The notes below the pieces were generated by a model. It saw only the letters and a list, made by a program, of their open reading frames with translations. It ran no database searches and was not told the origin of the DNA. DNA of 64,000 nt from Bacteroidaceae bacterium (lineage in GTDB: Bacteria > Bacteroidota > Bacteroidia > Bacteroidales > Bacteroidaceae), in assembly GCA_017529865.1 (NCBI GenBank), contig JAFXNA010000014.1, forward strand, positions 1 through 64,000, written 5' to 3'. Shown here piece after piece: positions 23,983-32,035 of the stretch. Position numbers and translations under genes: made by a program. How positions within the stretch are numbered: the first letter of the stretch is position 1; every line of letters starts with the position of its first letter.

Positions 23983-24014
23983 TTTGCATTTCAGCCTTTT
24001 TTTTCGTATCTTTG
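23983..24014 (+). promoter_or_regulatory. Orphan canonical promoter
   Basis: TTTG (23983-23986), exactly 20 bp, TATCTTTG (24007-24014). It points rightward into a non-coding stretch and then into the antisense strand of the secreted-protein operon. Confidence 0.65.
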
Positions 24015-24019
24015 CAGTC

Positions 24020-24310
24020 AGAAAAGTAAAAGGCTTTAGACCTTTGACTCTAGGCTTTTGCCCCCCTTGGGGGAATAAGAAGAAGACCCTGAGTCTTTTG
24101 GCGGCCGCCGCAAGATATTCGCACGCCCGCCGCAAGATATTGCCCCGCCCGCTGCAAGATATTCGCACGGGCGGGGCAAACTTGTTACATGCCGTATCTC
24201 TCCCTTTTCTCCCCTATAGAAATCCCTGTTACACCCTAGGCTTTTCCCCTGTTTAGCCATTACAAACAATCAGCACACAGCTTTCGCCATGCGCTGATTA
24301 CATTTTTATT
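24020..24310 (+). ncRNA. Possible RNA from orphan promoter, with 22-bp repeats
   Basis: No convincing ORF follows the orphan promoter. The stretch holds a CCCCCC.TTGGGGG hairpin, three 22-bp repeats (24110-24175), and near the end AATCAGC/GCTGATT arms (24268-24299) followed by ACATTTTTATTT, a possible terminator. This makes a closed transcription unit of about 290 nt. A degraded gene is the alternative. The rest of the gap to 24333 is the CCCCCTAAAGGGGTTAGG repeat remnant. Confidence 0.35.
24110..24175. repeat. Three 22-bp GCAAGATATT repeats
   Basis: GCAAGATATT occurs at 24110, 24132 and 24154, exactly 22 bp apart, each followed by a GC-rich dozen (CGCACGCCCGCC, GCCCCGCCCGCT, CGCACGGGCGGG). 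The last arm is complementary to the first, so the array can fold. GC content is far above the surroundings. Confidence 0.75.
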
Positions 24311-24333
24311 TCCCCCTAAAGGGGTTAGGGGGT

Positions 24334-24939
24334 CTATCTTACCATTACCTTTTTTCCATCCACGATATTGATACCCTTTTGCATTTCTACCTGTTGGCCT
24401 GCAACATTGTAGGTACCTTTCGTTTGCTTGCTTGCAGAGGTGCTCTTGATAGCGGTTGGTACGGTTACCGTAACTGTTGCCTCAACGGGGTCGAACTTGT
24501 AAGGGCTTTTACCATCTGAGAACTCGATGTTGGAAATGGTCACCTTGTAGGTACCAGGTTCCAATTCGGCATCTGCCCTCAGGCTGATGGTCATCAGTAC
24601 GTTGCTACCGGCCTTGATGGTGGCGTTCTTGTTCGAAGAACAGAGGAAACGGTAGGTGCCTGCCGTAGGCTCCGAAGCTGCGATGGTGTGACTCTTTGCA
24701 AGAGCACTACCTCCATCATAACCTTCCTCTTCATCGAGATCGATGTTAAAGCCAAGTCCTTCAGTGGTAACATCGAACTGATAGCCTACATACTTTGCTT
24801 CTGCGCTCTCAAACATAATCTCAAGATCTGCTGTCTCGCCCTGAGCAATAGTCAGAGGGCTAACTTTGATTCCGTCGTCTGCCAATGCAGACATGCATAC
24901 TGCCATAAAAGCAGCCATTAAAACACTAATCTTTTTCAT
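24334..24939 (-). CDS. Secreted cohesin-like protein with C-terminal tail
   Basis: 201 residues with a signal peptide (MKKISVLMAAFMAVCMSALA). Residues about 22-155 form a beta-rich domain (IKVSPLTIAQGETADLEIMF, then TYRFLCSSNKNATIKAGSN and TYKVTISNIEFSDG) with the strand pattern of cohesin-like modules. The last 27 residues (GTYNVAGQQVEMQKG, then INIVDGKKVMVR) are the tail common to secreted Prevotella proteins (G.YN..GQ.V...G...I..GKK). It is the last of three secreted-protein genes, 28 bp after a BspA-like gene whose dockerin-like tail could pair with a cohesin. That interaction is inference. Confidence 0.6.
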   Translation of the reverse strand: MKKISVLMAAFMAVCMSALADDGIKVSPLTIAQGETADLEIMFESAEAKYVGYQFDVTTEGLGFNIDLDEEEGYDGGSALAKSHTIAASEPTAGTYRFLCSSNKNATIKAGSNVLMTISLRADAELEPGTYKVTISNIEFSDGKSPYKFDPVEATVTVTVPTAIKSTSASKQTKGTYNVAGQQVEMQKGINIVDGKKVMVR

Positions 24940-24967
24940 TGTTTTTTTGTTTTAAATGAGTTAATAA

Positions 24968-26440
24968 TTATTTTTGTTTTAAAATTCTATCAATTAGTAT
25001 TGTTACGTCTGTAACCGAGAGACTTCCATCTTCATTCATATCACCCATAAGTCCTCGGATATCAATCTCTTTTGTGACCGTATCAGAGTTTTCATAACCA
25101 TCTTTCTTTGCACATACAGAAACGGTATACGTTGAAGGGAGGCTTACATTATTTCCCACTTGCTGATTAGCTGAAGCAGAAGAGAATGAATAAACAAACT
25201 CCACACCCTCCGTCTCGCAACTGAACTCTAGCTCGCCATTGGCGAAGCTGATGGTAGGTGTGGCGCACTTCTTTACCTCCGGCAGCGTTCCGTCCAATCC
25301 AATAATGGTTTTGAAGCCACTCCAAGGCTCCGTCGTCTTATATGCATCGATAGACACCGTGGGTACATGCAGCGTTACGTATTCTATATAGGAGTCATCG
25401 AAAGCATCGCTTTGAGCCGATGGTACATTCTCAGCATAGCAGGTGACATCAGTCAGTTCTATGCACTTGGCAAAGGCAGACCATCCGATTGTTTTAACAC
25501 CACCACCGATAACAACGGAGGTCAGGCCAGAGCAGTCGCAGAACGCCCAATTTCCGATGCTCGTCACACTGTTGGGGATGGTGATGGTGGTCAGGCTAGA
25601 GCAACTCTGGAACGCAACATCTCCTATGCTTGTCACGCTGTTGGGAATGGTAATTGAGGTCAGGCCTGAGCAACCACAGAACGTACGATCTCCTATGCTC
25701 GTCACATTGTTGGGGATGGTAACGGAGGTCAGGCCAGAGCAGAAACCGAACGTATAGGTTTCTATACTCGTCACGCTATTGGGGATGGTGACGGAAGTCA
25801 GGTCTGAGCATTGATAGAACGCATATTCTCCTATGCTCGTCACGCTATTGGGGATGGTGACGGAGGTCAGGCTGCTACATCCAGAGAAAGCATAGGTGCC
25901 TATGCTTGTCACGCTGTTGGGGATGGTAACGGAGGTCAGGCCAGAGCAACCAGAGAACGCTCGATTTCCTATGCTCGTTACACTATTGGGGATGATTAAT
26001 TCTGTTATTTCCGTATTCTCATCACTGTAAAGGCGATGTGCGTAATCTAGTGGATTTGACTCAGCATCACCTCTAAAGCTAATTCCACACCAAGCTGCAA
26101 TGTCCTTGACTATCACTTTTTTTAGGCCATGGCAATCTCGGAACGCACCACCTCCTATGCTCGTCACGCTGTTGGGGATGGTGACGGAGGTCAGGCCATA
26201 GCAATAAAGGAACGCCAAATCTCCTATGCTTGTCACACTACGGGTTACGCCTTCATACACTACGGTTTCAGGAATCACAATGTCGCCATTATACTTAACA
26301 TCGTTCTTGTACTGGATGACCTTGGCCACCTTGGCTTTTGCCACCATTTCGTACCAAAGTCCGTCGATTTCTACCTCTACGGCGAAAGCACTGGCTGCTG
26401 CAGACAGCAGCATCATGATTAAAAGTAATTGTTTTTTCAT
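24968..26440 (-). CDS. Secreted BspA-like LRR protein with dockerin-like tail
   Basis: 490 residues. Signal peptide MKKQLLLIMMLLSAAASAFA. About 70-340 are ten or so LRR_5 repeats of 23 residues (SGLTSVTIPNSVTSIGDRAF type), highly alike at the DNA level as a 69-bp repeat. Then a cap (TLHVPTVSIDAYKT), a beta domain from about 395 (ATPTISFANGELEFSCETEG) and a C-terminal calcium-binding dockerin-like repeat (GDMNEDGSLSVTDVTILIDR). BspA-type proteins are surface proteins implicated in binding host matrix or other bacteria. Shared beta domain and tail mark it as a duplicate of the next gene. Confidence 0.8.
   Translation of the reverse strand: MKKQLLLIMMLLSAAASAFAVEVEIDGLWYEMVAKAKVAKVIQYKNDVKYNGDIVIPETVVYEGVTRSVTSIGDLAFLYCYGLTSVTIPNSVTSIGGGAFRDCHGLKKVIVKDIAAWCGISFRGDAESNPLDYAHRLYSDENTEITELIIPNSVTSIGNRAFSGCSGLTSVTIPNSVTSIGTYAFSGCSSLTSVTIPNSVTSIGEYAFYQCSDLTSVTIPNSVTSIETYTFGFCSGLTSVTIPNNVTSIGDRTFCGCSGLTSITIPNSVTSIGDVAFQSCSSLTTITIPNSVTSIGNWAFCDCSGLTSVVIGGGVKTIGWSAFAKCIELTDVTCYAENVPSAQSDAFDDSYIEYVTLHVPTVSIDAYKTTEPWSGFKTIIGLDGTLPEVKKCATPTISFANGELEFSCETEGVEFVYSFSSASANQQVGNNVSLPSTYTVSVCAKKDGYENSDTVTKEIDIRGLMGDMNEDGSLSVTDVTILIDRILKQK
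25500..26200 (-). repeat. 69-bp coding tandem repeats (LRR_5)
   Basis: About ten near-identical 69-bp units (for example CTCGTCACGCTGTTGGGGAT on the plus strand) encode the leucine-rich repeats. Such similarity favours slippage or recombination and copy-number change. Confidence 0.7.
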
Positions 26441-26465
26441 GATCGCATAGTTTTAGTAGCAATTG

Positions 26466-27797
26466 TTATTTTTGCTTAAGAATCTTATCAATCAGAATTG
26501 TCACATCTGTAACAGAGAGGCTGCCATCTTCGTTCATATCGCCCATAAGTCCTCGAACATCTATCTCTTTTGTAACTGTCTCTGAATTCAAGTAGCCGTC
26601 TTTCTTTGCATATACTGTAACGGTATAAGTTGAAGGAAGGCTGACATTATTTCCGTCACCCATATTGGATGATGTAGACTTGAACGAATATATATACGTC
26701 ACACCCTCTGTCTCGCAATTAAAAACAAATTTCCCTTCTTTGAAAGCGATAGTTGGAGTTGCACACTGTGGTTTCACGGGTATATCCGGAGTCACATCGA
26801 AATCATCTGTCTCAACAATTGAAGCAAAGTCTTTCCAACCAGTTCTCTCTTGATACAGGCTCTTAGTTCCTATTGGGACATATAGAACGCTGTTAAGATA
26901 AGCTATTCCTGCAAAAGTAGACTCAGCAATATCAAAAGGCTCAGTTATCTTAGAATATACTTTTGTAATACCTGTACAGCCAACAAATGCCTCCGTTCCA
27001 ATGCTTGTAAGAGTATTTGGAAGAATAAGTTTATCTATTGTTTTGCAATTTTTAAAAGCAATACCCAGTATTTCTTGAAGACCTTCATGAAATATTACGT
27101 TTTTTAGTGACGAACAATCTTCAAATGTTGAACGACCTATAGTTTTAACGTTGGCTGGTATATCAATTGTTTCGAGACCTTGACATTTCTTGAATAGGTC
27201 ACCATCAAGAATTGTAACGAAAGGACCAATAACTACATTTCTCAGATTGTTTTGATTCCAGAAAAGGCCATCATACACATTTCCTTGACGATATGATACA
27301 TTACGACCATAATACACCGATGTTAAATTGCAATTGTTAAAATATGACGAATTGTTTACTTGCCACTCATTCCAAGGCAGGCTTAACTGTGTTTCAGCAT
27401 CTTCTATAACAACGTTGTTAAGGTTTGAGCATCCGCCAAATGCTCCATGCTCAAATGATGTTATTGATGATGGTATCGTAATGCTGCTTAATTGATAACA
27501 ATATCTAAAGGCATATTCACCCACAGTCAAAATTGAATGAGGCAATTCCACACCAGTAATGCCGCTTGAAAGGAAAGCTTTCTCGCCTATCCTAATAACG
27601 TGAAAAGTCCGTTCGCTATAATCTACAGTTTCAGGGATTGTGATAATACCTTCGTAGCGATTGTCACCACTTGTAACCTCAACGGTCAATTCTTGCAAAG
27701 AAGTGATGTTGTAATAGATACCATCCTTCTCAAAATCATATGCACTTGCCACCATCGGAATCAGTAGCATCACAAGTAAAAGTAGTTGTTTCCTCAT
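26466..27797 (-). CDS. Secreted BspA-like LRR protein, diverged repeats
   Basis: 443 residues. Signal peptide MRKQLLLLVMLLIPMVASA. LRR_5 repeats (about 60-290) are more diverged than in its neighbour (LPHSILTVGEYAFRYCYQLS, then IDIPANVKTIGRSTFEDCSS). They are followed by the cap LYVPIGTKSLYQERTG, the same beta domain (QCATPTIAFKEGKFVFNCET) and the same dockerin-like end (GDMNEDGSLSVTDVTILID). It is the first gene of the operon. Its leader of about 340 nt contains the structured element at 27863-27983. Confidence 0.8.
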   Translation of the reverse strand: MRKQLLLLVMLLIPMVASAYDFEKDGIYYNITSLQELTVEVTSGDNRYEGIITIPETVDYSERTFHVIRIGEKAFLSSGITGVELPHSILTVGEYAFRYCYQLSSITIPSSITSFEHGAFGGCSNLNNVVIEDAETQLSLPWNEWQVNNSSYFNNCNLTSVYYGRNVSYRQGNVYDGLFWNQNNLRNVVIGPFVTILDGDLFKKCQGLETIDIPANVKTIGRSTFEDCSSLKNVIFHEGLQEILGIAFKNCKTIDKLILPNTLTSIGTEAFVGCTGITKVYSKITEPFDIAESTFAGIAYLNSVLYVPIGTKSLYQERTGWKDFASIVETDDFDVTPDIPVKPQCATPTIAFKEGKFVFNCETEGVTYIYSFKSTSSNMGDGNNVSLPSTYTVTVYAKKDGYLNSETVTKEIDVRGLMGDMNEDGSLSVTDVTILIDKILKQK

Positions 27798-27862
27798 AAT
27801 CGTATTGTTTTAGTTGTTAATGAATAGTCACAAAAAATACGTGGACAAATTACTTCGTCTAC

Positions 27863-27983
27863 GTCATTCGAGGTATCGGCAAACACCTATGTAGCTTAAA
27901 CGAGTAAATGCCCACGCCAAACGGCGTGAACTATCTACTTCAGTTCTTGCTACATTCTGTCAATTTGCCGATTTTCGAATGAC
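27863..27983 (-). ncRNA. Structured leader element upstream of BspA operon
   Basis: Closing arms GTCATTCGA (27863-27871) and TCGAATGAC (27975-27983) pair over 9 bp. ATCGGCAAA (27875-27883) and TTTGCCGAT (27964-27972) add 9 more after a small internal loop. Inside, ATGTAGC/GCTACAT (27889-27895, 27949-27955) encloses two hairpins, CACGCC/GGCGTG and GAACT/AGTTC, giving a branched fold. Just downstream on the minus strand, ACGTAGAC...GTCCACGT and ATTTTTTG could act as a terminator. It lies 66 bp before the start codon. Confidence 0.6.
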
Positions 27984-28146
27984 AAGAATCAAAAGTGGAT
28001 GTTCATCCTATATGTCCTTGATGCAAATGCATCATATCTATCTTAGCCCATAGGCGAATTCAATGTATAATTTATAATGTATAATTAACAATAATTTGAG
28101 TTTTTAGGCAATCTTCCGCATAACTCCATTTGTCTATATTCGACCG

Positions 28147-28178
28147 CAAATATACAGACTTTCTTTAAATCTACCAAA
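28147..28178 (-). promoter_or_regulatory. Canonical promoter of BspA operon
   Basis: Minus strand TTTG (28178-28175), 20 bp, TATATTTG (28154-28147). Transcription would start near 28140, leaving about 340 nt of leader. The remaining bases of the 469-bp gap (27798-28266) hold no gene. Confidence 0.7.
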
Positions 28179-28266
28179 CTTTTTTAAAGAAAAATGTGTA
28201 ATAATAGGGAAAAAAGAGAAAGACAATTTGTAATACTGAAAATGCAGTTCTATTTGAAGGGAACAA

Positions 28267-29052
28267 CTAAAGGGCGAGGCGGAAGCCAATGATGTTGCCT
28301 GTACCCTCTGGGAAGTAGAAGTTACGACCCGTCACACGACAGAGCGTAGCGGTGCCGCCCCAACTGCCTCCACGTAGCACTCGATCAGTGCCTGAGAACT
28401 CTCCCGGAGGGTTTTGGATTGGAGAGTAGAAGTAATAGTCGTCAGCATACCAGTCCTGACACCATTCCCACACATTACCGCTCATATCGTACAAACCCAA
28501 CTCATTTGGTTCCTTCGTTGCAACCCTATGCGGTCTGCTGTAATTATCATTATGATACCAAGCCACATCTTTGATGTTATTGCTGCCGCTATAGATATAT
28601 CCTTTGCTCTGATTGCCGCCACGAGCTGCATATTCCCATTCTGCCTCTTTGGGCAGACGGAAACGCTTACCAGTCAGCCTGTTCAGTTTCTTGATGAATG
28701 CCTTGCAGTCGTCCCAGCTCACACTTTCCACAGGATACTTCGCCCCTTTCCAGTCGCTCGGATTGCTACCCATCACAGCCTCCCACAGTTCCTGAGTCAC
28801 CTCTGTCTGACCAATGGAAAAACGTCTTAGCTTCACTTTGTGAGCAGGTTGCTCGCCATACCGACCAGAATCGTCTCCCATCAGGAAGGTCCCGCCTTCA
28901 ACGGTTACCATCGTGAACTTCACACCCTTCACTTCATAGACTTTTAATTGGAGAGACTCTGGCTTTGCTTCCTTACCCTTTGCATATACCTGCAAACCTG
29001 GCAGCAACATGCATGCCACCAACATTACGTGTTGTAATAAAAAAGTCTTCAT
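28267..29052 (-). CDS. Secreted formylglycine-generating-enzyme-like (SUMF1) protein
   Basis: 261 residues from the ATG at 29052. A signal peptide follows (LLQHVMLVACMLLPGLQVYA). The domain starts at about 30 with FTMVTVEGGTFLMGDDSG and continues with IGQTEVTQELWEAVMG, SWDDCKAFIKKLN, RLPKEAEWEYAARGG, DMSGNVWEWCQDWY and RVLRGGSWGG: the full FGE-sulfatase fold. The paired active-site cysteines of true formylglycine-generating enzymes are not present in the C-terminal TLCRVTGRNFY segment, so it is more likely a fold relative with a binding or other role. It lies 5 bp after mlaF. Confidence 0.75.
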   Translation of the reverse strand: MKTFLLQHVMLVACMLLPGLQVYAKGKEAKPESLQLKVYEVKGVKFTMVTVEGGTFLMGDDSGRYGEQPAHKVKLRRFSIGQTEVTQELWEAVMGSNPSDWKGAKYPVESVSWDDCKAFIKKLNRLTGKRFRLPKEAEWEYAARGGNQSKGYIYSGSNNIKDVAWYHNDNYSRPHRVATKEPNELGLYDMSGNVWEWCQDWYADDYYFYSPIQNPPGEFSGTDRVLRGGSWGGTATLCRVTGRNFYFPEGTGNIIGFRLAL

Positions 29053-29057
29053 GGCTA

Positions 29058-29828
29058 TCACCCTTTCTTTGCTTCATCGTGCGCCAGCTTTACCTGACGG
29101 AGAATATCGGAAGCAAAGATAAAGTCGTCAAGACGTTTGTTGTCGGCGTCCATGATTTCCTGATTCGAGCCTTGCCATTCAGCACGGCCTTCGCAGATGA
29201 AGATGATTTTCTCGCCAATACCCATCACGGAGTTCATATCGTGGGTATTCACGATGGTGGTGATGTTGTCCTCATGGGTAATACCTTGGATGAGTTCGTC
29301 AATCACTATACTGGTCTTGGGGTCGAGACCCGAGTTGGGTTCATCGCAAAAGAGATACTTAGGTTCGAGGGCGATGGCTCGTGCGATAGCAACACGCTTC
29401 TGCATACCTCCACTCAATTCCTTAGGGAACTTGCTGCCTGTACCTGCAAGGTTCACACGACTCAGGCAATCCTCAGCACGCTTCACACGGTCTTCGTACG
29501 ACTTTTCACTGAACATATTCAAGGGGAACATCACATTGTCGAGCACAGACAGGGAGTCGAACAGAGCAGCGCTCTGGAATATCATACCCATCTCGCGACG
29601 AAGCAGTATCTTCTCGCGCTTGCTCATGTTGACGAAATCGCGGTCGTCGTAGAAGATGTTTCCGCTGGTTGGGGTCAGCAATCCCACGATGTTGTTCATA
29701 AACACCGTCTTGCCCGAACCACTCTGTCCGATGATAAGGTTCACCTTACCATTCTCGAACTCGGTGTTGATATCCTTCAACACTTCCTTGTCATCAAAGG
29801 ACTTATAAAGATGCTCTACCTTGATCAT
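29058..29828 (-). CDS. mlaF: MlaF-like ABC transporter ATPase
   Basis: 256 residues. Walker A IIGQSGSGKTVFMNN (about 32-46), signature LSGGMQKRVAIARAIAL, Walker B YLFCDEPNSGLDP and H-loop VNTHDMNSV. Closest to the Mla/Ttg2A group that powers phospholipid movement between the two membranes. It overlaps mlaE by 4 bp, so the pair is a unit. No MlaD-like gene follows in this cluster. Confidence 0.85.
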   Translation of the reverse strand: MIKVEHLYKSFDDKEVLKDINTEFENGKVNLIIGQSGSGKTVFMNNIVGLLTPTSGNIFYDDRDFVNMSKREKILLRREMGMIFQSAALFDSLSVLDNVMFPLNMFSEKSYEDRVKRAEDCLSRVNLAGTGSKFPKELSGGMQKRVAIARAIALEPKYLFCDEPNSGLDPKTSIVIDELIQGITHEDNITTIVNTHDMNSVMGIGEKIIFICEGRAEWQGSNQEIMDADNKRLDDFIFASDILRQVKLAHDEAKKG

Positions 29829-30574
29829 GTCAGAATCTGTGTTAAGAAGATATCGGAAAAGAGGACTAAGATGCTGCTGAGTACTACGGCATCGGTACTT
29901 GCCTTACCTACTTCGACCGAACCGCCCACAACGGTATAGCCTTTATAGGCCGAGACGGAGGTGATGATAAATGCATAGACGACGGCCTTGATGAGTCCGC
30001 ACCAGAAGAACCACTGGTTGAACTGATAGCGGAATCCCTCGTTCAGTTCGGGCACAGTGGTGGTGCCTAACAGGCTGGTGCCGTATGCGCCCAGTACGCC
30101 TGATGCGACGCTGAAGGTCACTAGTATCGGCATGACGGTCATCAGGCCTGCCACCTTCGGCAGAATAAGATAGTTGGCCGAATTGACACCCATGATGTCC
30201 AATGCGTCAATCTGCTGGGTAATGCGCATCGTACCTAACTCGGATGCGATGTTCGAGCCTACTTTTCCTGCAAGAATCAGACACATGATGGACGAGGAGA
30301 ACTCGAGCAACATGATTTCACGAGTGGTGTATCCTACCACCATTCGCGGCATCCAAGGACTCTGGATGTTGAGTTTGATCTGCAGACAGATGACCGCACC
30401 GATGAAGAACGAGATAATCAGCACGATGCCGATGGAGTTATATCCCAATTGGAACATCTCGGTGACATACTGACGAAAGAACATACGCCAGCGGTCGGGC
30501 TGAGTGAGTACTCTTCCCATCAGCAGGACATAACGTCCGATTCCAGCCAATGCATCCGTAAAACTATTTACCAT
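29825..30574 (-). CDS. mlaE: MlaE-like ABC transporter permease
   Basis: 249 residues, about five membrane segments. Conserved MlaE features: GVLIISFFIGAVICLQI-like first helix (here IVLIISFFIGAVICLQ), ELGTMRITQQIDALDIMGV cytoplasmic loop (about 120-138), and LILPKVAGLMTVMPIL. Pairs with MlaF to move phospholipid across the inner membrane. First gene of mlaE-mlaF-SUMF1-like. Confidence 0.87.
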   Translation of the reverse strand: MVNSFTDALAGIGRYVLLMGRVLTQPDRWRMFFRQYVTEMFQLGYNSIGIVLIISFFIGAVICLQIKLNIQSPWMPRMVVGYTTREIMLLEFSSSIMCLILAGKVGSNIASELGTMRITQQIDALDIMGVNSANYLILPKVAGLMTVMPILVTFSVASGVLGAYGTSLLGTTTVPELNEGFRYQFNQWFFWCGLIKAVVYAFIITSVSAYKGYTVVGGSVEVGKASTDAVVLSSILVLFSDIFLTQILT

Positions 30575-30717
30575 CTCACCTATTATAGTTTACTGTTTAC
30601 CGTTTACAGTTTACTGTTTGAGTTGCAAAGATAATGAAAAATGTAAAAATGAAAAAATTATATAATGTAAAAATGAGATAATTGTGAATTATGAATTATG
30701 AATTATGAATTATTTAC

Positions 30718-30725
30718 TATCTTTG
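30718..30725 (+). promoter_or_regulatory. -7 box of lptB promoter
   Basis: TATCTTTG, 18 bp before the lptB ATG. Upstream is a tandem ATGAATT repeat (30685-30715) with no TTTG, so the -33 box is degenerate. Because the box overlaps the beginning of the longest reading frame, the downstream ATG is the true start. Confidence 0.55.
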
Positions 30726-30743
30726 CAACAGAAAACAAACGAT

Positions 30744-31613
30744 ATGGAGACAGAAGCAATCAAACAGAGAGAGAGAACAGCCGTCATTCAGAATGCGGGA
30801 GATACTGAGATTCCGGAATATTCTGACGACAGGATGACCCTATACACCCGTAATCTTGTCAAGACGTATGGCAAGCGAACGGTGGTGAACGATGTGTCGA
30901 TTCATGTTCGTCAGGGAGAAATCGTCGGACTTTTAGGCCCGAACGGAGCAGGAAAGACTACCTCGTTCTATATGACGACCGGATTGGTGGTTCCGAATGC
31001 GGGGCGTGTATTCCTCAACGACCTGGAGATTACCGACTATCCTGTTGCCAAACGTGCGCGTGCTGGTGTAGGATATCTGGCACAGGAAGCATCTGTGTTC
31101 CGTACGATGAGCGTAGAGGACAACATCATGACCGTTCTCGAAATGACGGGGAAATCACGCGACTATCAGCGTGAGAAACTGGAAAGTCTCCTGGACGAGT
31201 TCAGACTCCAGAAAGTAAGAAAAAATAAAGGAAACCAGCTGTCGGGAGGAGAGCGACGCAGATGTGAAATTGCCCGATGTCTGGCTATCGACCCTAAGTT
31301 CATCATGCTTGATGAACCTTTCGCTGGAGTCGACCCGATTGCTGTGGAGGATATCCAGTATATCGTATGGAAGCTGAAGGACCGTAACATCGGCATCCTC
31401 ATCACCGACCACAACGTGCAGGAAACCCTCTGCATCACCGACCGTGCTTACCTGCTGTTCGAAGGAAGAATCCTGTTTAAGGGGACACCGCCCGAACTGG
31501 CCAACAACAAGATTGTTCGCGACAAGTATCTCGGCTCGAACTTCGTGCTCCGTCCGAAGGACTTCCAGCTTATCGAAGAGAAGAAACTGAGAGAAGCAGA
31601 AGAAGAGGACTAA
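30744..31613 (+). CDS. lptB: LptB, LPS export ABC transporter ATPase
   Basis: 289 residues from the ATG at 30744 ([15 protein letters not shown]); the longer reading from 30705 runs through the -7 box. After a 30-residue extension the ATPase begins at [15 protein letters not shown]. Walker [17 protein letters not shown], signature [14 protein letters not shown], Walker [17 protein letters not shown]-loop ITDHNV. LptB drives lipopolysaccharide transport by the LptBFG complex. Divergent from mlaE. Confidence 0.9.
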   Translation: METEAIKQRERTAVIQNAGDTEIPEYSDDRMTLYTRNLVKTYGKRTVVNDVSIHVRQGEIVGLLGPNGAGKTTSFYMTTGLVVPNAGRVFLNDLEITDYPVAKRARAGVGYLAQEASVFRTMSVEDNIMTVLEMTGKSRDYQREKLESLLDEFRLQKVRKNKGNQLSGGERRRCEIARCLAIDPKFIMLDEPFAGVDPIAVEDIQYIVWKLKDRNIGILITDHNVQETLCITDRAYLLFEGRILFKGTPPELANNKIVRDKYLGSNFVLRPKDFQLIEEKKLREAEEED

Positions 31614-31618
31614 ACGAA

Positions 31619-31646
31619 AAAAGGAGTGCTGCTGCACTCCTTTATT
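31619..31646. terminator. Shared bidirectional terminator
   Basis: AAGGAGTGC pairs with GCACTCCTT around a 5-nt loop with T-rich flanks on both strands. It sits between the convergent lptB and lipoprotein genes and can serve both. Confidence 0.8.
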
Positions 31647-32035
31647 TATTTCACACTCACTTTCCAACATCCGTCTTTCTTCACCAAGGTAGCAATCTTC
31701 TGCTCCTGAGTGCCATCGTGATAACTCACCGAATAACTCATATAAGCCAAAGAGTCGTTCTCGGGCGTAGAAGATTTTGGAACGACGTCAGCTACCCCAC
31801 CCTTGCGGTCGACAACTGTCTTGTGTCGAATCAGCATCGAATGCAAAAGGCAGATATGAAGCGAATCGAGTTCCTCGCCAAAGTCGGCATACTGAAGATA
31901 ACGCTCCACATCACCTACAGACTGGGCTTTGACGGCCTCGATGACTGTTTCCTGCATCTGCGCCTCATCCGACTTTCCACAACCGACGAAGAGGAGCAAC
32001 AGGAGCGGACTTATTATGGAAAACCTTCGCATCAT
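31646..32035 (-). CDS. Small lipoprotein (DUF4878-like)
   Basis: 129 residues from MMRRFS. Signal sequence ends in the lipobox LLFVGC (Cys about 20), so it is probably a lipoprotein. The mature part ([20 protein letters not shown], then [20 protein letters not shown] and WKVSV end) has the alpha-plus-beta NTF2-like pattern of DUF4878. The start overlaps the stop of der by 4 bp, so the two are probably co-translated. Confidence 0.7.
   Translation of the reverse strand: MMRRFSIISPLLLLLFVGCGKSDEAQMQETVIEAVKAQSVGDVERYLQYADFGEELDSLHICLLHSMLIRHKTVVDRKGGVADVVPKSSTPENDSLAYMSYSVSYHDGTQEQKIATLVKKDGCWKVSVK

Noticed and set aside
24110..24175. CRISPR array
   Set aside because: The spacing is exactly 22 bp with unique parts of only 12 bp, much too short, only three units, and no cas gene is present.
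24036..24269. 77-codon ORF across the 22-bp repeats
   Set aside because: Translation is dominated by the GC-rich repeat (Arg, Pro, Gly) and has no conserved-looking segment, so it is more likely non-coding.
28965..29939. 324-codon open frame antisense to mlaF
   Set aside because: Mirrors mlaF coding sequence and crosses into neighbouring genes with no start signal. Treated as a shadow.
30705..30743. Thirteen extra N-terminal residues of LptB
   Set aside because: These codons contain the TATCTTTG promoter box, so they are upstream of the transcript.
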